Assembly (NCBI GenBank): GCA_910587095.1
Contig: CAJUMJ010000020.1
Coordinates: 1-19,019 of the forward strand
Direction: 5' to 3'
Length of the DNA stretch: 19,019 nucleotides
Source: an uncultured Lachnospiraceae bacterium
GTDB lineage: Bacteria; Bacillota; Clostridia; Lachnospirales; Lachnospiraceae
Shown one piece after another: positions 1 to 7,241 of this stretch. The first letter of the stretch is position 1. Each line of letters begins with the position of its first letter. The notes under the pieces were generated by a model that worked only from the letters and a program-made list of their open reading frames with translations, had not been told where the DNA came from and made no database searches. Made by a program: the position numbers and the translations under genes.

Positions 1-75
1 ATGATCCTGCGGAACAAGCCCTTCGAGACTGACCATTTCCAGTGTATTTCTTTCCGACTTTTCTTTTATCAGCAT
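1..75 (-). CDS. IS1182-family transposase, N-terminal fragment cut by the window edge
   Basis: An open frame of 25 codons starts at the ATG at 75-73 and runs off the left edge of the window. Its sequence contains MVSLEGLVPQDH, which fits the N-terminal 'LVPQDHLLRKID' signature I know from IS1182-family DDE transposases. The ATG is preceded by AGGGGTAAGGAC, a plausible ribosome site, and by an extended -10 promoter. Only the first few percent of the protein is visible, so whether the element is intact cannot be judged. The family call rests on this short motif and on the promoter arrangement; the terminal inverted repeat of the element was not identified. Confidence 0.72.
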   Translation of the reverse strand, partial: MLIKEKSERNTLEMVSLEGLVPQDH

Positions 76-93
76 GTCCTTACCCCTGATTTT

Positions 94-102
94 ATTATAT
101 CA
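94..102 (-). promoter_or_regulatory. Extended -10 promoter of the transposase
   Basis: The minus strand reads TGATATAAT here, a perfect extended -10 element (TGnTATAAT). It lies 18 bases before the transposase ATG. No good -35 box is visible at 16-18 bases spacing, which is tolerable for an extended -10 promoter. It abuts the U-run of the stem-loop at 102-131, so read-through from the large operon would be stopped just before the transposase is transcribed from its own promoter. Confidence 0.6.
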
Positions 103-131
103 AAAAAAGCCAGCTTTTGCTGACCTTTTTT
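102..131 (-). terminator. Rho-independent terminator ending the operon / shielding the transposase
   Basis: As minus-strand RNA this segment folds into a stem of GGUCAGC with GCUGGCU around an AAAA loop, extended by an A-run pairing with the final seven-U run. The two imperfect positions are G-U wobbles on the minus strand, but one becomes an A-C mismatch on the plus strand, so the leftward direction is favoured. It lies about 70 bases after the stop codon of the amidase gene. It may belong to the insertion element rather than to the operon. Confidence 0.65.
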
Positions 132-140
132 GACAGTCTG

Positions 141-173
141 GAGAACCTTGATTTTACAAGGTTCTCGTTTTTT
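141..173 (+). terminator. Stem-loop with U-run, terminator for rightward transcription
   Basis: A perfect 10-bp stem, GAGAACCTTG (141-150) with CAAGGTTCTC (157-166), encloses a six-base loop and is followed on the plus strand by G and six Ts (168-173). That is the layout of an intrinsic terminator for transcription coming from the left. On the minus strand the stem has no following U-run. It would block antisense transcription entering the operon from the insertion-element side. Confidence 0.6.
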
Positions 174-197
174 ATGTGTCTATAGAACTGACAGACC

Positions 198-1271
198 TCA
201 CGCATCCGGGGCGTTTTGGAGCTCCTCGGCGTAAACTTCTATCCCGTCCGCAATACCGGCGGCGATTTTAAGCTGATATTCATCCGTCGCCATAAGCATA
301 TCCTCCTCCGCGTTCGTCATATACCCCATCTCAACGATGCTCACCGGAACCGTGCACCAGTTGATCCCGCTCATGGTATCCGTCTCCCACACATACTGCT
401 TTTTGCATCCTGTCCTTGAGACCAGGCCGTCCAAAACGCAGTCAGACAGCCTCCTGCTTTTCTCATACAAAGAAGCATTATAAGGGTTTGACGAAGTCTG
501 GCAGATCGTCATGGCCCCCTTTACGGAAGAATCCTCCGAGCCGTTGGCATGGATACGGACGAAAGCGTCCGCCCCGGCTTCGTTGGCAATCTGCGCCCTC
601 TCGCCGTTACTGATATTCACATCGCTGTCCTCCCGCACCATCACGACACGGTAGCCTCTGCCCGCAAGCTCAACTTGCAGCTTTTGAGCCACCAGAAGCG
701 TCAGTTCATATTCGTGCAGGCCGCTTGCCACGCCCGACGTGCCGCCCGCCACCTTTGCCTTTGTCTCCGACGCCCCGGGCCCCACCGGCTCCTTCTCGCT
801 GTTTCCCTTCCTCTGGTGGCCCGCGTCTATCACCACGAGAAAATCCTTTTCCCCAGGCGCACTCGCCGCATCCGGCTTAGTCTCTCCTGTCTTGTCGGCC
901 TGCACTGCGTCCCCGGACGGTTCTTCTCCCGCATCCGCATCACCGGACGGCGACTCTGTCCCGTCCCCGAAAGCCGCTTCGCTCACGGCCGGATCACCAG
1001 GCGACGATTCCGCCTTGTCGGACTTCTCCTCCTCCCCGGACTTGTCTTCCCTCGCCGCCGGATTATCAGACGACGCTTCCGCCTTGTCGGACTCCTTCTC
1101 CTCCCCGGGGTTCTCTTCCCTCACGGCAAGATCACCAGGCGACGATTCCGTCTCCTCAGCCTCTTCTTCCACCGCCATGTAAACCGGCTCTCCCGCAAAA
1201 TCCGCCCGGCTGCCGCAGGCCGTAAGCAGCAGCATACATGCGGTGAGCGTCAATACAACCGTTCTTTTCAT
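198..1271 (-). CDS. Lipoprotein N-acetylmuramoyl-L-alanine amidase (Amidase_3)
   Basis: A 357-residue predicted cell-wall hydrolase that would cleave the bond between MurNAc and the stem peptide outside the membrane. Residues 1-20 form a lipoprotein signal peptide with lipobox LTAC; Cys19 would be lipidated. Residues 35-140 are an acidic, repeat-bearing Ser/Pro/Glu/Asp-rich linker. The Amidase_3 domain runs from about 143 to 350: DAGH gives His152, a second zinc ligand is probably Glu187, RIHANGS gives His241, and Glu314 in SIVEMGYMTN is the likely catalytic acid, so the enzyme looks active. The start ATG overlaps the stop of the preceding kinase gene as ATGA, with GAGGTATCG ahead, implying translational coupling. 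It is the last gene of the operon, which suggests that the phospho-signalling upstream has a peptidoglycan output. Confidence 0.9.
   Translation of the reverse strand: MKRTVVLTLTACMLLLTACGSRADFAGEPVYMAVEEEAEETESSPGDLAVREENPGEEKESDKAEASSDNPAAREDKSGEEEKSDKAESSPGDPAVSEAAFGDGTESPSGDADAGEEPSGDAVQADKTGETKPDAASAPGEKDFLVVIDAGHQRKGNSEKEPVGPGASETKAKVAGGTSGVASGLHEYELTLLVAQKLQVELAGRGYRVVMVREDSDVNISNGERAQIANEAGADAFVRIHANGSEDSSVKGAMTICQTSSNPYNASLYEKSRRLSDCVLDGLVSRTGCKKQYVWETDTMSGINWCTVPVSIVEMGYMTNAEEDMLMATDEYQLKIAAGIADGIEVYAEELQNAPDA
950..1145 (-). repeat. Degenerate tandem repeat in the amidase linker
   Basis: The linker of the amidase consists of roughly 23-residue units that begin with SSPGD or SSDNP and end with KSDKAE or a variant. 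The DNA copies remain recognisable, for example the recurring plus-strand string GACGATTCCGCCTTGTCGGA and close variants. Such acidic Pro/Ser repeats usually act as a flexible spacer through the cell wall, and copy number may vary between strains. This is inferred from composition only. Confidence 0.6.
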
Positions 1272-3607
1272 CGATACCTCATTTTCTGTTCATATTCAAC
1301 AATCAAATCCAAGTTCGCCACTTCGTACACGTTCAAAACCGAAACGTCGAAGTCCTCCGGCGCTGCCGTACCCGCCGTGTACCAGCTACAGGAATCAAAG
1401 TACGCCTGAAGGGACTCATCGTCAAAGCGTCTCCCGTGCCTCGCAAGTATTTCGTTCCGTGCAATCCGGCACTCCTCCTTCGACAACCCCCACAAATCAC
1501 CCTCGACAAGATAGCGCGAATCGCTTTCCGGCAAAATATACTCTTCTGCCACCGCAAATCCCGCCTGCCCGGCCGTCACCGCACAGCCGTCAAACATCTC
1601 TTCCCAGCTTTCGAGACTCCCCACGTCAAATCCGCTCACGTCAAGCCTCGTCAGACTGCGGCAACTCGCAAACATAATATCCATATCCGTCACCGCACCG
1701 GTGTCAAACGATTCCAGATCAATGCTCTTAAGCGATGCGCACATGCAGAACATAGCGGACATGTCCGTCACCCTGCCCGTGTCAAAGCCGCCAAGATCCA
1801 ACCCCTTCAAATTTGCGCATTCAAAGAACATGCCGGACATGCTTTCCGCAAGGCTCGTGTCGAAGCAGTCGTTGAAATCTATGGAAACCGCGCAAAAATA
1901 CCCTGCGAAAAGTTCCTCACAGTCCTGTGCCTTTACGCCACCCTCCGCGCCGATGTAGAGATCATACATATCGTCATAGGATGCGCTCTTTTCAATCCAC
2001 GCCATGACGCTCCCGTTCTGTTCCCAGGAAACGTCCCATGACAGCCCCGCCATGTCTTTGGCATCCGCAGTCCGATCCTGCGCCGTCGCCGGCATCTGAT
2101 CCAGCGTATCCAAAAAGGTGACGGATGAAATGACATCGCGTCCGATATTGCTTCCGAGCACCGTCCCGTAATAGAGATTATCCTCACCCAGCCGGCCCGA
2201 GTCGTCCTTCATAAGGATGCCAGGCGACTTTGCCTCATCATCGGCAAATACCGGAGGAGACGTAAGCTGCGGTTTCGGTTCGGGCACTGCTTTCACAGAC
2301 AGCTCCGGCTCCGACAGGGGCTCTGCGACGGCCTCCGCTTCCGACACTTCCTCCCTCACATCCGGCTGCCCTGCCGTCTCGGATACCCAGGCTTTGTCAT
2401 CATGCTTCCCGACGGAAAGAAACGCCGCTCCCATCACTCCAACCACCGTTACAACGAGCACACCCAAAACAACCGCGACGGCTATAGCAGCCACCTTCGT
2501 TATTTCCATCTTTTTTCCGGAAGGCTCCTTTGGCACTCTAGAAGCGCTTACCTGCCCGGGCTGTGACTTTCCTTCGTCTGCCAATCCGGACTGCGGCCGC
2601 CCTGCACCCGGCCTCGCCGGTTCCGGCCGTAGCTGTGCCGCGCCTGCTCCTTCCAGTCTGGCCAGAAGCTCCCCCACCGTCTGAATGCGCTCCTCGGTGC
2701 GCAGCTTCAACCCGTCCCTGAGGGCGCAAGCCGCCGTTTCAGCGAAAGGCCCCGCAGGCATCATATCAAAGACAATCTTATCCTCATACATCCTATCCAT
2801 AGCGTCGGGCAGCAATCTGCCCGTCACACAGTAATACAGCGTGGCGCTAAGAGCATACACATCCGTCCATGGCCCGATATGCCCCTTTTCCCGGTACTGC
2901 TCCGGCGGGCTGAACCCCTTCTTTGCCACCTGCTGGGATGCTGCGGTCTGCTGAAAGGATATGTCCTTTGCCGCGCCGAAATCCAAAAGACACACGTTCC
3001 CGTCCGGCTGTACCATAATATTGTCCGGGCTGATATCGCGGTGGATCATCCCCTGGTTATGCATCTTACCAAGGCTCTCCATAAGCGGGCGAAGCAGCTC
3101 CACACACTGGTCAAACCGCAGGGGGCCGGTCTTCTTTAGTCTCTGCTTGAGCGTCTCCCCCTCGATGAAATCCATGACGATGTATGCCGTCTGGTTTTCC
3201 ATGAAGGTATCGCGTACACGCACAATGCCTGGAAGCGAATCAATTTTCGCCAACTTTCTCGCTTCCTTTAAGAAACCGTCACACCCTGCCCGCCACTGTT
3301 CCCCGTTAAACTGCGCCGTGTTCCACTGCACCTTGTTGGATACCGTGTTATTGCGGGTCACACAACCCGACGGAAAATATTCCTTGACGGCGACCCTGAT
3401 ATCCAGTGCCAGGTCATACCCGACATAAGTGACGCCAAAACCGCCCTGTCCGAGCATCCTTCCCGTCAGATACCTCCCGTGGAGAATCGTCCCCGGCCTG
3501 ATCCCGAAAGGGGACTGTTCCTCCTTCTGCCCGTAACCGCAGTGGGGACAGCAGGCAACGCCTTCATCAATAGCTTTCATACAATTCACACAACGTCCCA
3601 CATCCAT
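1268..3607 (-). CDS. Transmembrane Ser/Thr kinase with zinc ribbon, BspA-like repeats and YARHG domain
   Basis: A 779-residue receptor-type kinase. A zinc ribbon (Cys6, 9, 20, 23) is followed by a Hanks-type kinase domain to about 320: Gly loop GQGGFG near 53, Lys75 in VKEYFP, HRD at 189-191, DFG at 209-211. A Pro-rich juxtamembrane segment precedes one membrane span at about 373-397. The outside part contains DUF285/BspA-type repeats at about 575-675 (units like GGFDTGRVTDMSAMF) and a C-terminal YARHG domain at about 705-775 (ARHGRRF, then YFDSCSWY). The catalytic loop reads HRDISPDN, with Ser in place of the usual Lys of HRDLKPxN. I chose the ATG at 3607 because GGGGTG lies five bases ahead of it and because this numbering puts every kinase landmark at the same residue number as in the second kinase; 3610 or 3622 are alternatives. 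It probably senses wall or extracellular ligands and phosphorylates cytoplasmic partners. Confidence 0.9.
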   Translation of the reverse strand: MDVGRCVNCMKAIDEGVACCPHCGYGQKEEQSPFGIRPGTILHGRYLTGRMLGQGGFGVTYVGYDLALDIRVAVKEYFPSGCVTRNNTVSNKVQWNTAQFNGEQWRAGCDGFLKEARKLAKIDSLPGIVRVRDTFMENQTAYIVMDFIEGETLKQRLKKTGPLRFDQCVELLRPLMESLGKMHNQGMIHRDISPDNIMVQPDGNVCLLDFGAAKDISFQQTAASQQVAKKGFSPPEQYREKGHIGPWTDVYALSATLYYCVTGRLLPDAMDRMYEDKIVFDMMPAGPFAETAACALRDGLKLRTEERIQTVGELLARLEGAGAAQLRPEPARPGAGRPQSGLADEGKSQPGQVSASRVPKEPSGKKMEITKVAAIAVAVVLGVLVVTVVGVMGAAFLSVGKHDDKAWVSETAGQPDVREEVSEAEAVAEPLSEPELSVKAVPEPKPQLTSPPVFADDEAKSPGILMKDDSGRLGEDNLYYGTVLGSNIGRDVISSVTFLDTLDQMPATAQDRTADAKDMAGLSWDVSWEQNGSVMAWIEKSASYDDMYDLYIGAEGGVKAQDCEELFAGYFCAVSIDFNDCFDTSLAESMSGMFFECANLKGLDLGGFDTGRVTDMSAMFCMCASLKSIDLESFDTGAVTDMDIMFASCRSLTRLDVSGFDVGSLESWEEMFDGCAVTAGQAGFAVAEEYILPESDSRYLVEGDLWGLSKEECRIARNEILARHGRRFDDESLQAYFDSCSWYTAGTAAPEDFDVSVLNVYEVANLDLIVEYEQKMRYR

Positions 3608-3631
3608 CATATCACCCCGCATATAATCAAT

Positions 3632-4297
3632 CTATGGTCTTTTTTGCTTTAACCGCTCGAGTTCAAACTGCGCTTTCAAGAGAAGCTCGGCCATATTCCG
3701 GTTTTCGGCTTCCAGCTCCTCTATCTTCTTTCCGTATTCCGCCGCCCGCTCTTTTAAAGCGCACTTCTTCACTCTCGTCTCGCAAAGTTTCTCCCTGATA
3801 CGCGCGTTCTCCTCCGCAACCTCTCTCCACTGCGAACTTGCGTCCTTAAATTCCCGCATGGCTTCCAGATAGCTTTGTCTGAGCTTTTCCTCCCTGACCT
3901 CGGCCTCATGCAGTCTGTCAACCAAACCGGCAAGCTCTTTTGCCGCCCGTGCGCTACACTCACGCGCCCTCGCAAAGTCCTGCTTTACCACAAGGCCATT
4001 CTGGTAAAACCAGGCCAGATTATACAATGCCTGGGGCAGACCAAAAGCTGCGGCCTTCTCGTAGAAATCAAACGCCGATACAAGATCCGTCCCTGTCCCC
4101 TCCCCGTTCTGGTAGGCGTACCCGATATTAAAGTAAACCATAGGATTCGGATGCTCACAGTCGGCTGTCTTTATGTACCACGCAAAAGACTCCGCAAATT
4201 CGCACCGGCCGTAGTGATATTCCGCCACCTCGTAAGCGGCCTGCGCGTCGCCCGCCTGCGCCTCCTTGGTAAGCTTTTCAAGACGCGCCTCTGTCAT
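3632..4297 (-). CDS. Sel1/TPR-like repeat protein with C-terminal coiled coil
   Basis: A 221-residue cytoplasmic protein without signal peptide or membrane span. Residues about 15-120 form three Sel1-type helical repeats, visible as AYEVAEYHYG, then YFNIGYAYQNGEG, and then LYNLAWFYQNG, each followed by an A/C-rich second helix. Residues about 125-221 are a highly charged, Leu/Glu/Lys-rich coiled coil. Such proteins are scaffolds; no catalytic motif is present. The ATG at 4297 has GAAAGGTGAG directly upstream and lies only four bases after the stop of the HerA-like gene; longer in-frame starts would overlap that gene and lack this site. It sits between the ATPase and the receptor kinase, so a bridging role is a reasonable inference. 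Confidence 0.8.
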   Translation of the reverse strand: MTEARLEKLTKEAQAGDAQAAYEVAEYHYGRCEFAESFAWYIKTADCEHPNPMVYFNIGYAYQNGEGTGTDLVSAFDFYEKAAAFGLPQALYNLAWFYQNGLVVKQDFARARECSARAAKELAGLVDRLHEAEVREEKLRQSYLEAMREFKDASSQWREVAEENARIREKLCETRVKKCALKERAAEYGKKIEELEAENRNMAELLLKAQFELERLKQKRP

Positions 4298-4301
4298 GAT
4301 C

Positions 4302-7205
4302 TCACCTTTCATCGCAGTCAACCCCTTCCCCATATTCCTCCTCCAGAAACGGCAAAATTTCAGGGACAATCTCCCTCTCCATATACCGCAAAAGCAAATG
4401 TATGGCGCCGTCCTTCACAAAATACCCTTCCCGACGCTCTTTGTACAGCCCAAGGATTCTCATGACAAACAGATGCAGTCTCCCGAGTTCCCGCACGGAT
4501 AGCCCCTCCCGCACCGCTTTTACCGTCTGTGAGGCAATCTCAAACATGACGGCAAGACGACTGTCAACCATGTCATATTTTCGCTCTTTTCTCAGGATTC
4601 CGATCAGCTCCAGCATAAAGCGCTCCGTATCCGCATACCAGTGCTCCAACCCGGATTGATTCAGCGAAAGGAGAAACCGGCCAAGGCAGCATTCCGCCTC
4701 CCGCCTGACTCCCGCATCCTCCAAAATAGCCGTTGCTGCAAAAATAACACCGAGCTCCCCTTCGTCTGCGCCCTCCGTCTGAAAGGACGCCGACAGGGAA
4801 TACGCTTCCTTGATTTCGGAACAGTACATCTTCACCTTACACGGCCTGGTCATTCCCTCCGTCCGCACTAACGCTTCGCCCTGTCTGAGAGCCGGGAGGC
4901 TCAGCCGGTCGCCCTCAAGCAGCAGGGACGCCTGCATGACCCTGATATCCTCCCCGTTGTCGATCCTGTGGATCAGCTTTGTCCCCGAATTTTTAATGAC
5001 ATCCTCCGCAATTTTGGTGGGACTTTGGTCGACGACGAGAAGCCCCTCTCCGAAAGCGCGTATCTCCGCCATGATATTGCCCAGGGAATCGACAAGCTGC
5101 CCAGCCGCGTCCGCCCCGTTCTCCGTATTTCCTTTCTTCTGCACGTTCTTAAACAGGCGGTGGGCCTCCTCGATCACCGTGATATGCGAAAGCCGCTTTC
5201 CCGTATCCTTAAAGTGCAGCTTGAGATACTCAAAATACTGAACCAGAATCGTGCCCATCACAAGACACTTATCCGCGTCGTCCGCCAAGCCCTCCAGCTC
5301 GATGATATTGCAGCCGTCCATAAATTTCCCATAGTCAGGATGCTCTTTGGTGTTTAACAAAAGTCCTTTAAAGCCGTGGATAAAAGACTTCATCCTTGTA
5401 GACATGGCCCCTCTGTAATTGCCAAGCACCTCATCCCCAAACTCCGCATGGTCGAGATAATCGTCGATCTCCTTTTGCAGATCGCTGAATGTGGGATACA
5501 AAAATTCCTCCGGTACCTGTCCGCGATAGATATTGCGGTTTGTGACAAAGTCCCAGCCTGTCTTCACGTAGACACGGGTAAGGCACTGCTCCAGAATGTT
5601 CGGCATCGCCGCGCTCATCTCGAAGGCTGAGGCGATGATCGTCTTGATACTGTCCACATGAAAGGCGAGACTGGCGTTTGCGGGAAACCAAAACGGGTTG
5701 ATCCGCATGATGCGGACGCCGGCCGGCATACACTCGCCGGCTCGGAACGTCCAGACTGCCACATCCGGGTTTTTCTTTCTCAGGGATCGATACTCCCCCT
5801 TTACCGGCTCTATCACCAGATAGGGAAGCGCCGTTTCCTCCATGATTTTAAAAATCGTGTTGGTCTTTCCGGCCCCTGTCATTCCGCAGATAAAAGCATG
5901 TCTGTTTAAAGTCTGCTCGGGCAGAAAAAACTCTGAGACAGGCATTCCGTTCCACAGGATGCTTCCCATCCTTAGCCCGTCGCCCCGGGCCGCCGGCGAC
6001 ATCAGGGAAAACTCCTCGTTTTGCGAAAACGCAAACCCCGGAAACTCTTTTGTCGGAAACAGCAACAGGGAAAGCATTTCAGCCGTCCCCGCAGTCAGGG
6101 CGACGACAGGCTTCTCGCCCCACGAAAGCTCCATGCCTGCAGGCTTTAAGACCCCTGACACCGCACAGGCCGCCGCCTGCAGCGTATCCTCATCCTCCGC
6201 GGATACGGAGATGACCGCCTGCCAAACCATCGTTAGCTGCGCTCTCCTCAGACGACTGATCTCCCTGTCCAGCTCCCTCATAAAACGTTCGGCCCGTTTA
6301 TCCTTCCGGCTTCTCGTCATGCCAAGATTGCAGCCGTAGCTGCTGGAAATGTCCTCCCGCCCCTGTATCACGTTTTTCAGCTTTACCGAATCGACAAGTT
6401 GTTCCCCAAGATTCTCGCGCCTGTTGTAATTGCTCCCGAGACTCGTGGCTGCGTTCCAGTTGGTTTCCGCGTAAAACTGGATTTCGTCATATAGCTCTTC
6501 CATCTTTTTGATGCGCTCCTCCACCCCCGCGTCGTCGCACCCAAGCGGCACAAGACGAACGCGCACATGATACCTTTCTCCCGCAGGCAGGGCAAGAATA
6601 ACAGCCGTAATCCATGAAACCCATTCCTTCCCGTTCTCCTTCTCCTCCTCTGTCTGTCCCGGTTTTTTGTCCGCATCGTTTATCCTGACTGTGGCATATA
6701 TGGTCTTTTCCTGCGTCAAAGGTAAATTCGCAGGCTCCGCCGAAACGCTTCCGTACACGCTGCGCATCATCGATGTGACCACGGCCCCGCTCCCGGCCGG
6801 GCCCGAAATGGCAAGACAGGGGTGCAGCTTACCCGGCGCACCGTCCTGAAAGACGTCCAAGGCGATATCCTCCTCATAGGCCGCCAACAAGTTGGCCATC
6901 CGAACCGCCAGCTTATTAAGCTGCGGCTCCAGGTCACTTAAAACGCCCTCCTTCGTCTTCCCCCTGCCAAGCCCCGTCACCGCCAGGCCCGACGCATATT
7001 CCCGCGCGCAGACTGCCGCGGACTTTTCCAAAAGCGCCTCCTTGGCCATGTCAAAAAGGCGCTCCATATCGCAGCCGTCCATTTCAGGGAAAGAGAGGCT
7101 TTCCAGAACTTTGGCATATTTCTCCGCGTCTTTTTCATTCTGTTTCGCGCCGAAAAAAGTTTTAATGTTTTCCAATATCTGATCCGTAAAAAAATTTCCG
7201 CCCAA
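4302..7205 (-). CDS. HerA/DUF87-type hexameric ATPase
   Basis: A 967-residue predicted ATPase of the HerA/FtsK superfamily. The N-terminal 400 residues are family-specific and unrecognised. The motor follows: NRHAFICGMTGAGKTNT holds the Walker A motif at about 441-449, the strand PYLVIEPVKGEYRSL follows, Walker B is HITVIEEAH at about 674-682, and AEIRAFGEGLLVVDQSPTKI is the typical HerA sensor region after it. Members of this superfamily pump DNA or act in defence and conjugation-like systems; which substrate applies here cannot be told. A second glycine-rich stretch, GPAGSGAVVTS near residue 135, resembles a P-loop that lacks the lysine. The start is a TTG at 7205, set by AAGGAGG five bases upstream; a TTG at 7238 is possible but has no ribosome site. 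It follows the dynamin-like gene by 36 bases. Confidence 0.85.
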   Translation of the reverse strand: MGGNFFTDQILENIKTFFGAKQNEKDAEKYAKVLESLSFPEMDGCDMERLFDMAKEALLEKSAAVCAREYASGLAVTGLGRGKTKEGVLSDLEPQLNKLAVRMANLLAAYEEDIALDVFQDGAPGKLHPCLAISGPAGSGAVVTSMMRSVYGSVSAEPANLPLTQEKTIYATVRINDADKKPGQTEEEKENGKEWVSWITAVILALPAGERYHVRVRLVPLGCDDAGVEERIKKMEELYDEIQFYAETNWNAATSLGSNYNRRENLGEQLVDSVKLKNVIQGREDISSSYGCNLGMTRSRKDKRAERFMRELDREISRLRRAQLTMVWQAVISVSAEDEDTLQAAACAVSGVLKPAGMELSWGEKPVVALTAGTAEMLSLLLFPTKEFPGFAFSQNEEFSLMSPAARGDGLRMGSILWNGMPVSEFFLPEQTLNRHAFICGMTGAGKTNTIFKIMEETALPYLVIEPVKGEYRSLRKKNPDVAVWTFRAGECMPAGVRIMRINPFWFPANASLAFHVDSIKTIIASAFEMSAAMPNILEQCLTRVYVKTGWDFVTNRNIYRGQVPEEFLYPTFSDLQKEIDDYLDHAEFGDEVLGNYRGAMSTRMKSFIHGFKGLLLNTKEHPDYGKFMDGCNIIELEGLADDADKCLVMGTILVQYFEYLKLHFKDTGKRLSHITVIEEAHRLFKNVQKKGNTENGADAAGQLVDSLGNIMAEIRAFGEGLLVVDQSPTKIAEDVIKNSGTKLIHRIDNGEDIRVMQASLLLEGDRLSLPALRQGEALVRTEGMTRPCKVKMYCSEIKEAYSLSASFQTEGADEGELGVIFAATAILEDAGVRREAECCLGRFLLSLNQSGLEHWYADTERFMLELIGILRKERKYDMVDSRLAVMFEIASQTVKAVREGLSVRELGRLHLFVMRILGLYKERREGYFVKDGAIHLLLRYMEREIVPEILPFLEEEYGEGVDCDER

Positions 7206-7210
7206 GCAAA

Positions 7211-7217
7211 CCTCCTT
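7211..7217 (-). promoter_or_regulatory. Ribosome binding site fixing the TTG start of the HerA-like gene
   Basis: The minus strand reads AAGGAGG here, a full consensus Shine-Dalgarno match, followed by five bases and the TTG at 7205-7203. There is no ATG or GTG at that spacing. This decides a TTG start and makes the protein 11 residues shorter than the longest open frame. Confidence 0.75.
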
Positions 7218-7241
7218 GACTCCCTCCGTAAACGCCAAAAA

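Noticed and set aside
549..1409. Long plus-strand open frame of 286 codons opposite the amidase gene
   Set aside because: It is Arg/Leu/His-rich with repetitive composition, spans two well-supported minus-strand genes and has no recognisable domain; it mirrors the repeat-rich linker of the amidase.
4302..7205. EssC/FtsK-type ATPase of a type VII secretion system
   Set aside because: It has only one complete motor domain with HerA/DUF87-type motifs (VIEPVKGEYR, EEAHRL, VVDQSP), no FHA repeats or membrane spans, and no WXG100 or EssB-like gene is nearby.
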